Shown here piece by piece: positions 42,597-52,657 of a stretch of 64,000 bases of DNA. The notes beneath the pieces are model-generated. The model had not been told where the DNA came from, did no database searches, and saw only the letters and a program-made list of their open reading frames with translations. Origin of the DNA: Brevibacillus antibioticus (lineage in GTDB: Bacteria; Bacillota; Bacilli; Brevibacillales; Brevibacillaceae); assembly GCF_005217615.1 (NCBI RefSeq), contig NZ_SZNK01000001.1, positions 5,418,501 to 5,482,500 of the forward strand, written 5' to 3'. The position numbers and the translations under genes are program-made. Position 1 is the first letter of the stretch, and the number at the start of each line of letters is the position of its first letter.

Positions 42597-43482
42597 GACG
42601 CTGGGGCGCCATGTCCGTGAAGGGGTCAAAAACCTCGGGCGGAACGGCTGGATGTCGTTCGCTTCAATTAGTGCCGTGACCATTACTCTCTTTATATTGG
42701 GAGTTTTTCTCGTATTGGCGATGAACGTCAATTTCTTTGCTAAATCGGTAGAAAAACAAGTGGAAATTAGAGTATTCATGACTGATCTTACTTCTAAGGC
42801 AGATCTTGAAAAGTTTGAACAAACAGTTCGTAGTCTGCCCACCGTTGAGTCTACAGAATTTGTTTCCAAAGATGAAGGGTTGAAACAATTGAAGGAAAGC
42901 ATGGGAGATAAAGCTTACCTTTTTGCCGGATTGGAAAAAGGTAACCCGCTTCCTGATTCTTTTGTGGTAAAAACGAAACTTCCTCAGGACACACCCATAG
43001 TTGCGAATCAAATCAAAGGAATGGAGTTTGTTAGTAGCCTAAACTACGGGGAAGGAACAGTTGAAAAGCTTTTTGCTGCCACTGATACAATAAGAAATGT
43101 CGGCATTGCCTTTATCGTCGGACTTGGTTTTACAGCGATGTTCTTGATTGCCAACACGATTAAGCTGACCATTGTGGCACGTCGCAGAGAGATTGAGATC
43201 ATGAAGCTGGTTGGTGCGACGAACTGGTTTATCCGCTGGCCATTCTTTGTAGAAGGTCTTTTGATGGGTGTAGCAGGAGCATTAATCCCGACCATTATGC
43301 TAACAGTTGGTTATTACTACCTTCTAGATGCGATTCACTCCAGCTTCGAAGCTTCCCAACTGTTTAAACTGTTACCGCTATTCCCACTCGTATATCAGGT
43401 GGCACTGGCATTGCTAGCAATCGGCGCATTTATTGGCATTTGGGGAAGTTTGGTATCCGTACGTCGCTTCTTGCGAGTTTAA
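42586..43482 (+). CDS. ftsX: Cell division permease-like protein FtsX
   Basis: The 298-residue protein has a short cytoplasmic N-terminus (MKIRTLGRHVREGVKNLGRNGWMS), a first helix, an extracellular loop of about 130 residues, and three C-terminal helices with the conserved RRREIEIMKLVGATNWFIRWPFFVEG segment. FtsX does not transport; it relays FtsE action to a wall hydrolase outside. ATG 42586 follows GAGGGGAA by seven bases. The next gene encodes a coiled-coil M23 protein, the expected type of partner. Confidence 0.95.
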   Translation: MKIRTLGRHVREGVKNLGRNGWMSFASISAVTITLFILGVFLVLAMNVNFFAKSVEKQVEIRVFMTDLTSKADLEKFEQTVRSLPTVESTEFVSKDEGLKQLKESMGDKAYLFAGLEKGNPLPDSFVVKTKLPQDTPIVANQIKGMEFVSSLNYGEGTVEKLFAATDTIRNVGIAFIVGLGFTAMFLIANTIKLTIVARRREIEIMKLVGATNWFIRWPFFVEGLLMGVAGALIPTIMLTVGYYYLLDAIHSSFEASQLFKLLPLFPLVYQVALALLAIGAFIGIWGSLVSVRRFLRV

Positions 43483-43513
43483 TCATTAATTTGAAGAGCG
43501 TGGGAGGAGTATC

Positions 43514-44716
43514 ATGAGAAAGAGAATCCTGCTAGCACTCGTAATCACTGGTCTTGTGATCAGTTCTGTGGTCCCGGCGAATGTGAGCTTGGCAGCGCCT
43601 AGTAAGGCCTCTTTAGACAAGATTAATCGGGAGCTAAAAGAAATCCAGAAGAAGAAGAAAAATCAGCAGCAGCAAATGAAGAAGACTGAGCAACAGATTA
43701 ATATTGTGCAAAAAGAGAAAAAGGGCTTGGAAACGCAATTGATGCAAATTGATTTGCGCCTCAATGAGACACAGAAAAAGCTGGACAAGCTTGAAGTACA
43801 AATGCATGATACGACGGAAAAAGCAGCGCAAGCTCAGGATCAGCTGGATGAGGCAAAAGACCGTGTAGCCAAAAGGGATAGTTTGCTAAGAACTCGTGTG
43901 AAGGCGATGTATGAACGCGGTCCAGTCTCCTATTTAGACGTACTTTTCGGCTCTTCTGACTTTGGGGACTTTTTAACACGTATACAGGCCTTGAATCTTA
44001 TTTTGGAGCAGGACACGCGTATTTTGGAAGATAACATCCGCGATAAAGAAACAATTGAGACCAAAAAGAAGGAGATTGATCACCAACTGACTGTCTATTC
44101 AGGAATGCTCGATGACGCAGAGGAGCTTAAGGCTGATTTGGACAAGCAGCACAAGCAAAGCATGGTGGTCAAGGCTGAATTGGACAAGAAAGAATCCGCC
44201 CTTCAAGAAGATTTTGTTCAGTATGGACAGGAGCTTTTGACGATCACTAAAATGGAATCAGCTAAATACGCCGAGCGGGTACGAGCAATGAGTTCCTCCA
44301 GTACAGCCTACAAGGGCGGAAAGTTTGCTTTACCAGTAGCGAGTGGTCAATTTACCTTCACTTCTGGTTTCGGTGTACGAAAGGACCCGTTTACGGGTAG
44401 ATCTGCTGGGCATAATGGTTTAGATATGGCAGCACGAAAAGGAACTACAATCATGGCTGCGGCAGAAGGAATAGTGATCTATGCCGGATATTCCAACGGC
44501 TACGGGAATACTGTAATGATCAAGCATAACGCGGAATATACCACCCTGTATGGTCATATTCGGGAGGGCGGTATCAAGGTGTCTGTTGGCCAGTCCGTAT
44601 CGAGGGGCCAAAAGATAGCGGAGGTAGGCTCTACCGGTCGCTCAACTGGGAATCACGTGCATTTTACCGTCTATAAAAACGATGTTGAGGTCAACCCAAT
44701 GCCGTACTTGAAGTAG
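43514..44716 (+). CDS. Coiled-coil M23 peptidase (FtsEX-linked hydrolase)
   Basis: The 400-residue secreted protein has a signal peptide (cleavage near SLAA-PS) and a long coiled coil (about 35 to 250) with the family motif MYERGPVSYLDVLFGSSDFGDFL. The C-terminal LytM/M23 domain has the zinc ligands in HNGLDMAA and HVHF. It should be an active endopeptidase. The coiled coil resembles those of CwlO, PcsB and EnvC, the known FtsEX-controlled hydrolases or activators. Gene order supports this pairing. The start ATG 43514 has GGGAGGAG before it. Confidence 0.9.
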   Translation: MRKRILLALVITGLVISSVVPANVSLAAPSKASLDKINRELKEIQKKKKNQQQQMKKTEQQINIVQKEKKGLETQLMQIDLRLNETQKKLDKLEVQMHDTTEKAAQAQDQLDEAKDRVAKRDSLLRTRVKAMYERGPVSYLDVLFGSSDFGDFLTRIQALNLILEQDTRILEDNIRDKETIETKKKEIDHQLTVYSGMLDDAEELKADLDKQHKQSMVVKAELDKKESALQEDFVQYGQELLTITKMESAKYAERVRAMSSSSTAYKGGKFALPVASGQFTFTSGFGVRKDPFTGRSAGHNGLDMAARKGTTIMAAAEGIVIYAGYSNGYGNTVMIKHNAEYTTLYGHIREGGIKVSVGQSVSRGQKIAEVGSTGRSTGNHVHFTVYKNDVEVNPMPYLK

Positions 44717-44808
44717 ACCCTCGTGCGACCAGACAAATATTGTGAACGGAACATGCATAAACTAGCAGCATATCTTTTTCCGGTAGCACAAAGGATGGTG
44801 ACGTAACA

Positions 44809-46278
44809 GTGAGATGGAAAGGACGTACCGTAATCGCGCTTGTACTCATCTCGATGGTAGCCAGCAGTTTTATTACGATGGCGATCATGAAGACATCGGC
44901 TAGCGCCAGTTCGAGTCAAGGTGGGGCTTTAACAGCATCCAGCATGGCGCTGTTTTCTGGGAGCGGAGATTATCCGAAAGAGTTCCAGAAGCTGTACGAG
45001 GCGTTTTCAACAATCAAGAAAGATTACATCCAAAATGTCACCAATGAGCAGTTAGTAGAAGGTGCAATTGGCGGAATGGTCGGGTCGCTCGAAGATCCGT
45101 ACAGTGATTACATGGACCCTCGTTCTGCTGAGGAGTTCACATCTACCCTACACTCGACTTTCCAAGGGATCGGGACAGAAGTAACGATGCAAAATGGTCG
45201 GGTAACGGTTGTTTCGCCATTCAAAAACTCTCCAGCGGAGCGTGCGGGGCTGCGGCCAAACGACCAACTTTTGAGCGTAAATGATGAATCCCTTGAAGGT
45301 TTGGACCTCCATCAGGCAGTGACGAAGATTCGCGGTCCAAAAGGAACGAAGGCGGTTTTCAAAGTAGTAAGGGCCGGAGTGCCAGAGCCTCTTACCATCG
45401 TGTGTGTGCGTGACGATATTCCGATTGAAACGGTAAACAGTCAGATCATCGAGAAGAACGGTGTTAAAGTAGGCATGATCAACATTACCCAATTCTCTAC
45501 AGACACAGCTAAGCACTTCAAGGAACAGCTAGCTGCTCTTGAACAGAAGGGGATTGGCGGTCTGGTAATTGACGTTCGGGGCAATCCGGGCGGGTATTTG
45601 CTGGCTGTGAAAGAAATCGGAGAAATTCTTGTACCGAATAAAGGCAAGATCGTACAGATCGAGTATGGAAATGGCGGACAGCAAAAAGAAGAGTATTTCT
45701 CGACTACAGAAGCTGCTAAGCCTTATCCAATCGCGGTACTGATTAATGGCGGAAGCGCCAGTGCATCGGAGATTCTCGCGGGTGCTCTGCGGGATAGTGG
45801 CAACTACAAGCTGGTCGGTGAGAAGTCCTTTGGTAAGGGAACCGTTCAGAGTACAATGGAAATGAACGACAAGAGCCAACTGAAGCTAACCATTGCGAAG
45901 TGGATCACGCCGAAGGGTGATTGGATCCATAAAAAAGGCATTACGCCAGACTTTGCAGTCAAGCAACCAGACTATTTCAACGCAACTCTGTTGCCGGCAG
46001 ATAAAGTATTGCAGCGGGACATGGCTGGCACTGACGTGAAAAACCTGCAGCTCATCCTGAAAGGCTTGAATCTGTCCCCAGGAAGAGAAGATGGCTATTT
46101 TGATGAAAAGACAGAAGAAGCAATCAAGCAGTTCCAAACCTCCAGCAAACTTGAGCTAACTGGTAAAGTGGACGCGAAAACACGCTCTTCGCTGGAAGAA
46201 AGTCTGCGTAAAACGATGACGAAGCCAGAAAATGACCTGCAATTGCAAAAAGCTCTGGATGTAGTCACGGGCAAGTAA
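44809..46278 (+). CDS. Carboxy-terminal processing protease (CtpA/CtpB)
   Basis: The 489-residue S41 protease has an N-terminal membrane anchor (about 8 to 26), a PDZ domain (about 105 to 185) and a catalytic domain with the serine in GGSASASEILAGAL and the lysine in GEKSFGKGTVQS. The C-terminal peptidoglycan-binding domain 1 (TDVKNLQLILKGLNL..DGYFDEKTEEAIKQFQ) is an extra module also seen in some Bacillus Ctp proteins. GTG 44809 is preceded by AGGATGGTGA. In B. subtilis CtpB cleaves SpoIVFA during sporulation. That role is possible here but not shown. Confidence 0.92.
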   Translation: MRWKGRTVIALVLISMVASSFITMAIMKTSASASSSQGGALTASSMALFSGSGDYPKEFQKLYEAFSTIKKDYIQNVTNEQLVEGAIGGMVGSLEDPYSDYMDPRSAEEFTSTLHSTFQGIGTEVTMQNGRVTVVSPFKNSPAERAGLRPNDQLLSVNDESLEGLDLHQAVTKIRGPKGTKAVFKVVRAGVPEPLTIVCVRDDIPIETVNSQIIEKNGVKVGMINITQFSTDTAKHFKEQLAALEQKGIGGLVIDVRGNPGGYLLAVKEIGEILVPNKGKIVQIEYGNGGQQKEEYFSTTEAAKPYPIAVLINGGSASASEILAGALRDSGNYKLVGEKSFGKGTVQSTMEMNDKSQLKLTIAKWITPKGDWIHKKGITPDFAVKQPDYFNATLLPADKVLQRDMAGTDVKNLQLILKGLNLSPGREDGYFDEKTEEAIKQFQTSSKLELTGKVDAKTRSSLEESLRKTMTKPENDLQLQKALDVVTGK

Positions 46279-46331
46279 TGAATAATCAAGAAAATGGAAG
46301 CAGGTAATTCCCTGCTATCCGTAGAAATGAT

Positions 46332-46361
46332 AACCACGGCAAATCAAATGCCGTGGTTTTT
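46332..46361 (+). terminator. Terminator after the Ctp protease
   Basis: AACCACGGCA and TGCCGTGGTT pair perfectly around a seven-base loop, followed by TTTCTTTC. It lies inside the frame open from 46294, which argues for the later TTG start of the next gene. Confidence 0.85.
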
Positions 46362-46386
46362 CTTTCTTTTAGTTGAGGTGAGGCAA

Positions 46387-47655
46387 TTGGCGATACAGGC
46401 AGATATGCTTACCATTGCATATGGCTTTGCCGCATTTTTTATCAATCCTGTCTTCTATCTCTTTCTGGTTTTTATTTATTTGCATTATCGCAGACAGATG
46501 AACCTGGAAAGACAGCTTTTTTCTGCACGCATTCAGTCCCCCTTGCTCTCGACGATACGGGCTGTAGGAATGGGCTTGGTGGGAGGCTTGCTTATTTCTC
46601 TTCTAAGTGCAGGACTCGGCGTGGTCGTGCAAGCACAGGATTTGTGGATACTATGGGGATTGGCGTTCATTTTAGCGCTGATTCGTTTACGATTTCTCTG
46701 TTTCGCATATGCTGCAGGGATTTTGGCGATTTTACACGCGATCACACAGGTCATTCCACCGGTTACGGATGTCCCTGGATTGAGCTATGTCTGGGAAATG
46801 ATTCGTCAGGCGAAGCCTTTGCCGTTGCTTGCGTTAGTTGCGGTCATGCATCTGATTGAAGCGATGCTCGTACGCTGGAATGGCGGGCGGGACGCTTCTC
46901 CGCTCTTCGTGGAAGGGCAGCGTGGTCGGATTGTCGGTGCCTATTTGCTTCATTCTTTTTGGCTGACGCCAGTCGTGCTGTTCGTACAGATGGAGCCAGG
47001 TGCTATCAGTGGTGCGTTGTATCCAGGCTGGCCGTTCTTTTCGCCAGAAGCCGCTTCATTCGGACTGATGCTTTTGCCGACTGTGACCGGATTCTCTGAT
47101 ATGACACAAACGATGACTCCGTATAGAAAAGCAATGCAGGTTGCGAAAAATTTGACGCTGTATGCGCTCATTTTGCTGGGTTTATGCGCTCTGACTGTAT
47201 GGTTTTATCCGTTGATCTTGCTGGCCGCGGTCTTTGCACTATTCGGACATGAGGCGCTGTTTTTCTGGAGTCAGTATCAAGAAAGAAAGCGTTCGCCTTA
47301 TTTCATCCAGTCTTCGCGTGGAGTAAAAGTAATGGGTGTCATTCCGGGTACGAGAGCTGAGGAGATCGGTATTGCGCCCGGTGAGATTATCGTAAAAGTA
47401 AATGGCATTTCGGTGCGGGAAAAAGAAGATTTATATCCAGCATTACAAGCCAATCCTGCCTTTTGCAAAATGGAAGTACTCACGCATGAAGGAGAGCTGA
47501 AGTTCGTACAGTGTGCCGTCTATGCGGGCAATCACCACCAACTGGGGATCATTGTGGTTCCGGATGCAAATACCCGTGCATTTGTTGATTTAAAACGCGC
47601 CAGTGTAGTCGAGCTGATCAAGCAAAAGCTGGAGAAGCTGAATGTAGGAGCATAA
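46387..47655 (+). CDS. Multi-pass PDZ-domain protein (MinJ-like)
   Basis: The 422-residue protein has about eight membrane helices followed by a C-terminal PDZ domain (MGVIPGTRAEEIGIAPGEIIVKVNGISV). TTG 46387 with GAGGTGAGG upstream is chosen over an ATG at 46294 that lies before a terminator. Size, topology and position directly after ctp match MinJ of B. subtilis, which bridges DivIVA and MinD at division sites. Residue-level identity cannot be judged here, so the name is given as likeness only. Confidence 0.75.
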   Translation: MAIQADMLTIAYGFAAFFINPVFYLFLVFIYLHYRRQMNLERQLFSARIQSPLLSTIRAVGMGLVGGLLISLLSAGLGVVVQAQDLWILWGLAFILALIRLRFLCFAYAAGILAILHAITQVIPPVTDVPGLSYVWEMIRQAKPLPLLALVAVMHLIEAMLVRWNGGRDASPLFVEGQRGRIVGAYLLHSFWLTPVVLFVQMEPGAISGALYPGWPFFSPEAASFGLMLLPTVTGFSDMTQTMTPYRKAMQVAKNLTLYALILLGLCALTVWFYPLILLAAVFALFGHEALFFWSQYQERKRSPYFIQSSRGVKVMGVIPGTRAEEIGIAPGEIIVKVNGISVREKEDLYPALQANPAFCKMEVLTHEGELKFVQCAVYAGNHHQLGIIVVPDANTRAFVDLKRASVVELIKQKLEKLNVGA

Positions 47656-47668
47656 GGATAGGTAGGGA

Positions 47669-47707
47669 GAAGGTATGCAGTCAAAAAGTGCATACCTTCT
47701 TTTTTTT
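47669..47707 (+). terminator. Terminator after the MinJ-like gene
   Basis: GAAGGTATGCA and TGCATACCTTC pair perfectly over 11 bases and are followed by eight T residues. Confidence 0.92.
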
Positions 47708-47787
47708 CGATAAAGGCTTGTCTATTTGGAAACTTACTGGTGGCTGTTTCGTCTCAATGAAGGAGGAAAAAAGAGGGAGTTGGTTCG

Positions 47788-49488
47788 GTGTTCCATGTAA
47801 AAAGAACGGTCTCGTGGTTTTTGTCGGGTGCATTAGCTACCGCAACAATTTTTGCCGCCCCTTTATCAGGAGTAGGCGTAACGAGTCCTGTGACCATAGC
47901 GCAGGCTCAATCGGTTGTGGCTGTGCCGATGCATGTGACGAAAGGTGTCCAAAAGCTAGTCAAGCTTTTACCGGAGCTGTCTTCGCGCTATGTCGTTTAC
48001 GGTGGCGATGTGGATGGACCTGGTGTTAGCGGGGTGGTGGTCACGTTTGCACAGTCTGCTACTGAGGCTGAATCTTCCATGGATGATGCGATTTTTGACG
48101 GACAAACAGGGGAGCTGCTCAGACTGAATCTTACGTCAAAAGCAGCAACGAAGCCTGCCTACCCGACTGAGCAGCAGGCCAAAGCACGAGCGCTTGCTTT
48201 TGTCGCTGGTTTGCAGGGAACAGGTGCAGGTAATACCTACCAAGCGAGAGCGGTTTATAAAAATAAGGATTTATTGACGGTTCGACTGGTGCGAATCCTG
48301 AATAATGTGGTGCTCGATGACGATTATGATTGTCTCGTCAGTTTTGATGCATCGGGAAGAATCGTTTGGTTTTCCACGTTTGATGGTAGGCTATACGAAA
48401 AAGTAAGTCCCTCTTCACTCCCATCTCCGCAGCGAGTCATCTCCTCCGAACAAGCTGTACGAAAGTGGCAAGAAAACCGGCCATTGGAGCTTGTTTATTT
48501 ATTGCCCATTTATAATCAGAGCGATCAGGTAGAAGCAAAGCTCGCTTATGTCCTGAAAAATGGAGTCATAACGCAACAACATACAGGTAGTGCATTGGAT
48601 GCCTTCAGTGGCAAACGATTGGTAACACCGAATTCCCGAGCGACAACCACTCCGTCTCAGACTATCAATGTGACTGGAACAGGTGAGACGTGGGTAGCGC
48701 AAACAGAGACGCAAGCGCGTGATATGTTACGCATGTTGTTTAAAATCGAAACAGAAAAGCTACCGCTGTCCATCTACGAGGCGAGTTACGATGATAGGCC
48801 AGCCCTTCGTTATTTCATATGGGGAAATTTTGGTGAAGGGGTTCCCGATGCTGACAAGATATCTCGAATGGCTACCTTTCCTGAGGGAAGTAGTAACGGC
48901 GAGCAGCATCATCTCCTCGTGACAGATGCAAAAACTGGTGAACTGCTTGAATTCTCCACAAAGGTGAACAATCCGCAATGGTCTAACGTGAAAACAGATA
49001 AGAAGCGGGAGCGGATGCAAGCGGAAAAGCTATTAAATAGACTGACTCCATCTGGAAGCAATCAGATCCAAGTAACGGAGAATGGAGATGAAAGGTACAT
49101 CTCGATCATAGCTGATCCCCTTGTGAACGGTATTTCGGTTTATGGGACCAATCAGAGTGTGGAGAACGGGATGTATACGATTCGAATCGATTCATGGACA
49201 GGTACATGGGAGCAAGTGAGCATAAACAAACCGGCTAGTATCAAATACCCGGCCCGTTCGCAAGCCCTTAAAGAACAAGTGGCCATGAACCGTCTACTGC
49301 AATCCTATCCACTTGAGTTGACCTACATTCACCAGCCAGATTATAAGAAAGACACAATTACCTGGAAGCTCGGCTATGACCTTTCGTTTCGCCAAACTCG
49401 CTCGCATTGCTTCTGCGGGGGAGAATTTAAAGTAGATGATACGTTTTATGTGGATGCGATAACCGGAAAAGTGATCGTAAACGAATAG
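47788..49488 (+). CDS. Secreted YcdB/YcdC-domain protein
   Basis: The 566-residue product starts at GTG with GAGGGAG eight bases upstream. It has a signal peptide (FHVKRTVSWFLSGALATATIFA, cleavage near AQAQS). The rest consists of PepSY-like beta-alpha repeats, such as DGQTGELLRLNLTSK, AYPTEQQAKARALAFV, DAFSGKRLV, DAKTGELLEFST and DAITGKVIVN. These resemble the YcdB/YcdC family of Bacillales, which has no known function. There is no anchor motif. It forms a single-gene unit between two strong terminators. Confidence 0.75.
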   Translation: MFHVKRTVSWFLSGALATATIFAAPLSGVGVTSPVTIAQAQSVVAVPMHVTKGVQKLVKLLPELSSRYVVYGGDVDGPGVSGVVVTFAQSATEAESSMDDAIFDGQTGELLRLNLTSKAATKPAYPTEQQAKARALAFVAGLQGTGAGNTYQARAVYKNKDLLTVRLVRILNNVVLDDDYDCLVSFDASGRIVWFSTFDGRLYEKVSPSSLPSPQRVISSEQAVRKWQENRPLELVYLLPIYNQSDQVEAKLAYVLKNGVITQQHTGSALDAFSGKRLVTPNSRATTTPSQTINVTGTGETWVAQTETQARDMLRMLFKIETEKLPLSIYEASYDDRPALRYFIWGNFGEGVPDADKISRMATFPEGSSNGEQHHLLVTDAKTGELLEFSTKVNNPQWSNVKTDKKRERMQAEKLLNRLTPSGSNQIQVTENGDERYISIIADPLVNGISVYGTNQSVENGMYTIRIDSWTGTWEQVSINKPASIKYPARSQALKEQVAMNRLLQSYPLELTYIHQPDYKKDTITWKLGYDLSFRQTRSHCFCGGEFKVDDTFYVDAITGKVIVNE

Positions 49489-49501
49489 GACCCTGCATAA
49501 G

Positions 49502-49542
49502 AAAAAGCCGCCTTCTCCGATTTCGAAGATGTGCGGCTTTTT
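49502..49542. terminator. Bidirectional terminator
   Basis: AAAAAGCCGC and GCGGCTTTTT pair, with an inner TTC..GAA arm. It serves the secreted protein and the convergent flgD-like gene. Confidence 0.85.
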
Positions 49543-49552
49543 GTATAGGATT

Positions 49553-50485
49553 TTAGGCAGTTGCTTCGAATCCTGTGATTTGATTGAGACCAACTTTTTT
49601 ATCATCCTGGAGGACGAATTCGACTACTCCGTTTTTCATGCTGACAGCTTTGACCACTCCGGTAAGAGGCGTATTGGCAGTGGTGCCGTCCGGATTTGTC
49701 TGAGACTGATTGTACGTGATGTTGTAACCGATCATTTGCGCGTAGGCAAGGGAGTTGCCCATTGTTCTGTTTTCAGGTTTCACCGTCATGCCTACGATTT
49801 CTTCGGCTTTTACGGTTGATCCATTATCCAGTTGGAACTGTGCGGTACCGTTTTTGGTGGTAAAGCCAGTGATGACGCCATTCAAGATTTCATCAACCTT
49901 GGAAATGTCATTTGTGGTAGCTGGATTGCCATCCCGGTCGACTTCCTTTGTTACTTTATAGGAAATCTCACGACCGATCATTTCCATGTACTTCACGCTG
50001 TTATCGAGCGTATTACCCGCCAGACCTTGCGATTCCAGTCCAGAGACGTCTGCCAGCGGAATCGGTGTCGATTCGCCTGCGATACGGAAGTAGATTTTGC
50101 CTTGATCCATGTAGACGGCATCAAGTACGCCTTCTTTCTTCTCCGTCTTCGTTTCTCCGGTCATCTCGTCTTTTGTAGTGAGGGAATACGAAGCTGTACG
50201 ACCTACCAGCTTTTCATACTTATCCAAAGTGACCATGCTGTTGTTCGATTGCTCCATCAGCGTGGTCATTTTTGTAATTTTTTCTACCATGGTCAGCATA
50301 CTTGTTTGCTGGATGAACTGAGAGTTGTCCATGGGGGACATAGGGTCCTGATGCTTTAACTGCTCCAGCATGAGCTTCATAAAGGCGTTTTGGTCGAGCT
50401 CGGTGGAGAATTCTTTTTTGCCTTTATAGCTCATATGCGGTTGTATATAAGGGTTATTTTTGACGGTTGTTCCGTTATCTGACAT
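49553..50485 (-). CDS. flgD: FlgD-type hook assembly protein with three C-terminal modules
   Basis: The N-terminal 80 residues carry the FlgD export and capping signature: LDQNAFMKLMLEQLKHQDPMSPMDNSQFIQQTS. FlgD caps the hook rod during assembly. Normal FlgD has one C-terminal beta domain. This 310-residue protein has three related modules, each beginning LVGRTASY, MIGREISY or MIGYNITY and each ending in a GVVxAVxxKNGxVxFxL-type hairpin plus a closing strand. AGGGAGG precedes ATG 50485. It lies alone, away from the main flagellar genes. TCCGATAT at 50544 to 50551 on the minus strand resembles a sigma-D -10, but the -35 is poor. Confidence 0.85.
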   Translation of the reverse strand: MSDNGTTVKNNPYIQPHMSYKGKKEFSTELDQNAFMKLMLEQLKHQDPMSPMDNSQFIQQTSMLTMVEKITKMTTLMEQSNNSMVTLDKYEKLVGRTASYSLTTKDEMTGETKTEKKEGVLDAVYMDQGKIYFRIAGESTPIPLADVSGLESQGLAGNTLDNSVKYMEMIGREISYKVTKEVDRDGNPATTNDISKVDEILNGVITGFTTKNGTAQFQLDNGSTVKAEEIVGMTVKPENRTMGNSLAYAQMIGYNITYNQSQTNPDGTTANTPLTGVVKAVSMKNGVVEFVLQDDKKVGLNQITGFEATA

Positions 50486-50573
50486 GTCAATCCTCCCTGA
50501 AGGTGGCGAGTCTATCTGTGTATGTTTGTACTTCCTTCATCATATATCGGAAAAATCGGTGGAAAGATGAAGA

Positions 50574-50587
50574 CAAACGTTTGTTCG
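50574..50587 (+). promoter_or_regulatory. LexA (DinR) box of uvrBA
   Basis: CAAACGTTTGTTCG differs at one position from the Gram-positive SOS consensus CGAAC-N4-GTTCG. It lies 32 bases before the -10 TATAAT. Confidence 0.75.
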
Positions 50588-50615
50588 AATTTTGGGCTTA
50601 AACTAGCCGGAATTG

Positions 50616-50624
50616 TGTTATAAT
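50616..50624 (+). promoter_or_regulatory. uvrB promoter with extended -10
   Basis: TGT directly before TATAAT. The -35 region (GCTTAA) is weak. Confidence 0.6.
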
Positions 50625-50665
50625 GGAAGTAGAAACAGTCATGCTATGAGGAGATGAACGAGGGA

Positions 50666-52642
50666 ATGGAGCGTTTTGAATTGGTATCGGAGTTTCAACC
50701 GTCCGGTGACCAGCCGACCGCCATTGCCGAACTGGTGGCAGGGTTACAGGCTGGCAAGAGACACCAGACATTGCTGGGGGCGACGGGAACGGGAAAGACT
50801 TATACGGCTGCCCAGGTAATTGCTCAGGTGAACAGACCGACACTCGTGATGGCCCACAACAAAACTCTGGCAGCTCAGCTATGTGCAGAGTTTAAGGAGT
50901 TTTTCCCGAACAACGCGGTGGAATACTTCGTCAGCTACTACGATTACTATCAACCTGAAGCATACATTCCCCAATCGGATACGTTTATTGAAAAAGACTC
51001 GAGCATCAACGAAGAGATCGACAAGCTCCGTCACTCGGCTACCAGTGCGCTGTTTGAACGCCGAGATGTGATCATCGTCGCCTCCGTCTCCTGCATTTAC
51101 GGATTAGGTTCACCAGAAGAGTACCGTGAACTGCTCTTGTCTTTGCGTGTTGGCATGGAAAAAGGACGAGACGAGATTTTACATCGTCTGGTGGATATCC
51201 AGTACACACGCAACGACATCAACTTTACACGTGGTACGTTCCGCGTGCGGGGTGACGTGGTGGAGATTTTTCCTGCCTCACAGAGTGAGCAGGCGATTCG
51301 CGTAGAATTTTTCGGAGATGAAATTGAGCGGATTACTTCGATTGACGTACTGACTGGCGAGATTTTGGGACAGCGTGATCACATTGCGATCTTCCCTGCC
51401 TCCCACTACGTGACGCGCGAGGAGAAAATGAAGCTGGCTGTCCAAAGCATCGAGGCCGAGCTGGAAGAAAGATTGAAAGAATTCCGTGATGCGGGCAAGC
51501 TCTTGGAAGCACAGCGACTGGAGCAACGTACACGGTACGATATTGAGATGATGATGGAGATGGGCTTTTGCTCCGGGATCGAAAACTACTCACGCCATCT
51601 GACAGGACTGCCTGCCGGGCATGCTCCGTATACCTTGCTGGATTACTTCCCAGAAGATTTTATCGTCATGATGGATGAGTCGCATATGACCTTGCCGCAG
51701 GTTCGAGGGATGTATAACGGTGACCGCGCACGGAAGGATGTACTGGTCGATCACGGATTCCGTCTGCCTTCTGCACGCGATAACCGTCCACTCAAGTTCG
51801 AGGAGTTTGAAGGAAAGCTGAAACAAGCGATCTACATTTCAGCTACGCCTGGTCCTTATGAGCTGGAGCACAGTCCAGAAATGGTGCAGCAGGTGATTCG
51901 TCCGACAGGCTTGATTGACCCAACAGTTACAGTACGTCCGATCAAAGGACAGATTGACGATTTGATTGGGGAAATTCAAGCCACGATTGCGAAAAATGAG
52001 CGGGTTCTCGTCACGACTCTGACGAAGAAAATGTCTGAGGATTTGACGGACTATCTGAAAGAAATCGGAATCAAGGTCCGCTATCTTCACTCGGATATTA
52101 AAACGATGGAGCGGATGCAGATTTTACGTTCATTGCGCTTGGGTGAGTTTGACGTGCTGGTCGGGATCAATCTCTTGCGGGAAGGTCTAGACTTGCCGGA
52201 AGTATCGCTTGTGACGATTTTGGATGCAGACAAGGAAGGCTTCTTACGCAATGAGCGCTCGTTGATTCAGACGATCGGTCGGGCTGCGCGGAACGCAGAG
52301 GGACGCGTGATCATGTACGCGGACAAAATGACAGATTCGATGGCCTCTGCGATTCGAGAGACAGAGCGTCGGCGTTCCATTCAGATGGCGTACAATGAAG
52401 AGCACGGCATTACACCACAAACCGTGAAAAAGTCCGTCCGCGAAGTAATCGAGGCGACCAAGGTAGCGGAGGAAAAAGCAGATTACTTGCCACATGCAGA
52501 TTTCAAAAAAATGCCGAAGAAGGATCGCGTGGCTGTCATAGAACGGATGGAAGAAGAAATGAAGGAAGCGGCACGCAACCTCATGTTCGAGCGCGCGGCC
52601 GAATTGCGTGATTTGATTCTTGAGCTGAAGGCGGAACTCTAA
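50666..52642 (+). CDS. uvrB: Excinuclease ABC subunit B
   Basis: UvrB is the damage-verifying helicase-like subunit of nucleotide excision repair. The 658-residue protein has Walker [13 protein letters not shown], the beta-hairpin [29 protein letters not shown], the C-terminal helicase motifs ([13 protein letters not shown] and QTIGRAARN), and a UVR domain at the end. Two ATG codons compete. 50654 abuts GAGGAG, while 50666 is about 12 bases from it and gives the usual [17 protein letters not shown]. The latter is chosen with modest certainty. uvrA follows 15 bases on. Confidence 0.95.
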   Translation: MERFELVSEFQPSGDQPTAIAELVAGLQAGKRHQTLLGATGTGKTYTAAQVIAQVNRPTLVMAHNKTLAAQLCAEFKEFFPNNAVEYFVSYYDYYQPEAYIPQSDTFIEKDSSINEEIDKLRHSATSALFERRDVIIVASVSCIYGLGSPEEYRELLLSLRVGMEKGRDEILHRLVDIQYTRNDINFTRGTFRVRGDVVEIFPASQSEQAIRVEFFGDEIERITSIDVLTGEILGQRDHIAIFPASHYVTREEKMKLAVQSIEAELEERLKEFRDAGKLLEAQRLEQRTRYDIEMMMEMGFCSGIENYSRHLTGLPAGHAPYTLLDYFPEDFIVMMDESHMTLPQVRGMYNGDRARKDVLVDHGFRLPSARDNRPLKFEEFEGKLKQAIYISATPGPYELEHSPEMVQQVIRPTGLIDPTVTVRPIKGQIDDLIGEIQATIAKNERVLVTTLTKKMSEDLTDYLKEIGIKVRYLHSDIKTMERMQILRSLRLGEFDVLVGINLLREGLDLPEVSLVTILDADKEGFLRNERSLIQTIGRAARNAEGRVIMYADKMTDSMASAIRETERRRSIQMAYNEEHGITPQTVKKSVREVIEATKVAEEKADYLPHADFKKMPKKDRVAVIERMEEEMKEAARNLMFERAAELRDLILELKAEL

Positions 52643-52657
52643 GGAGAGGTTTTTTTC

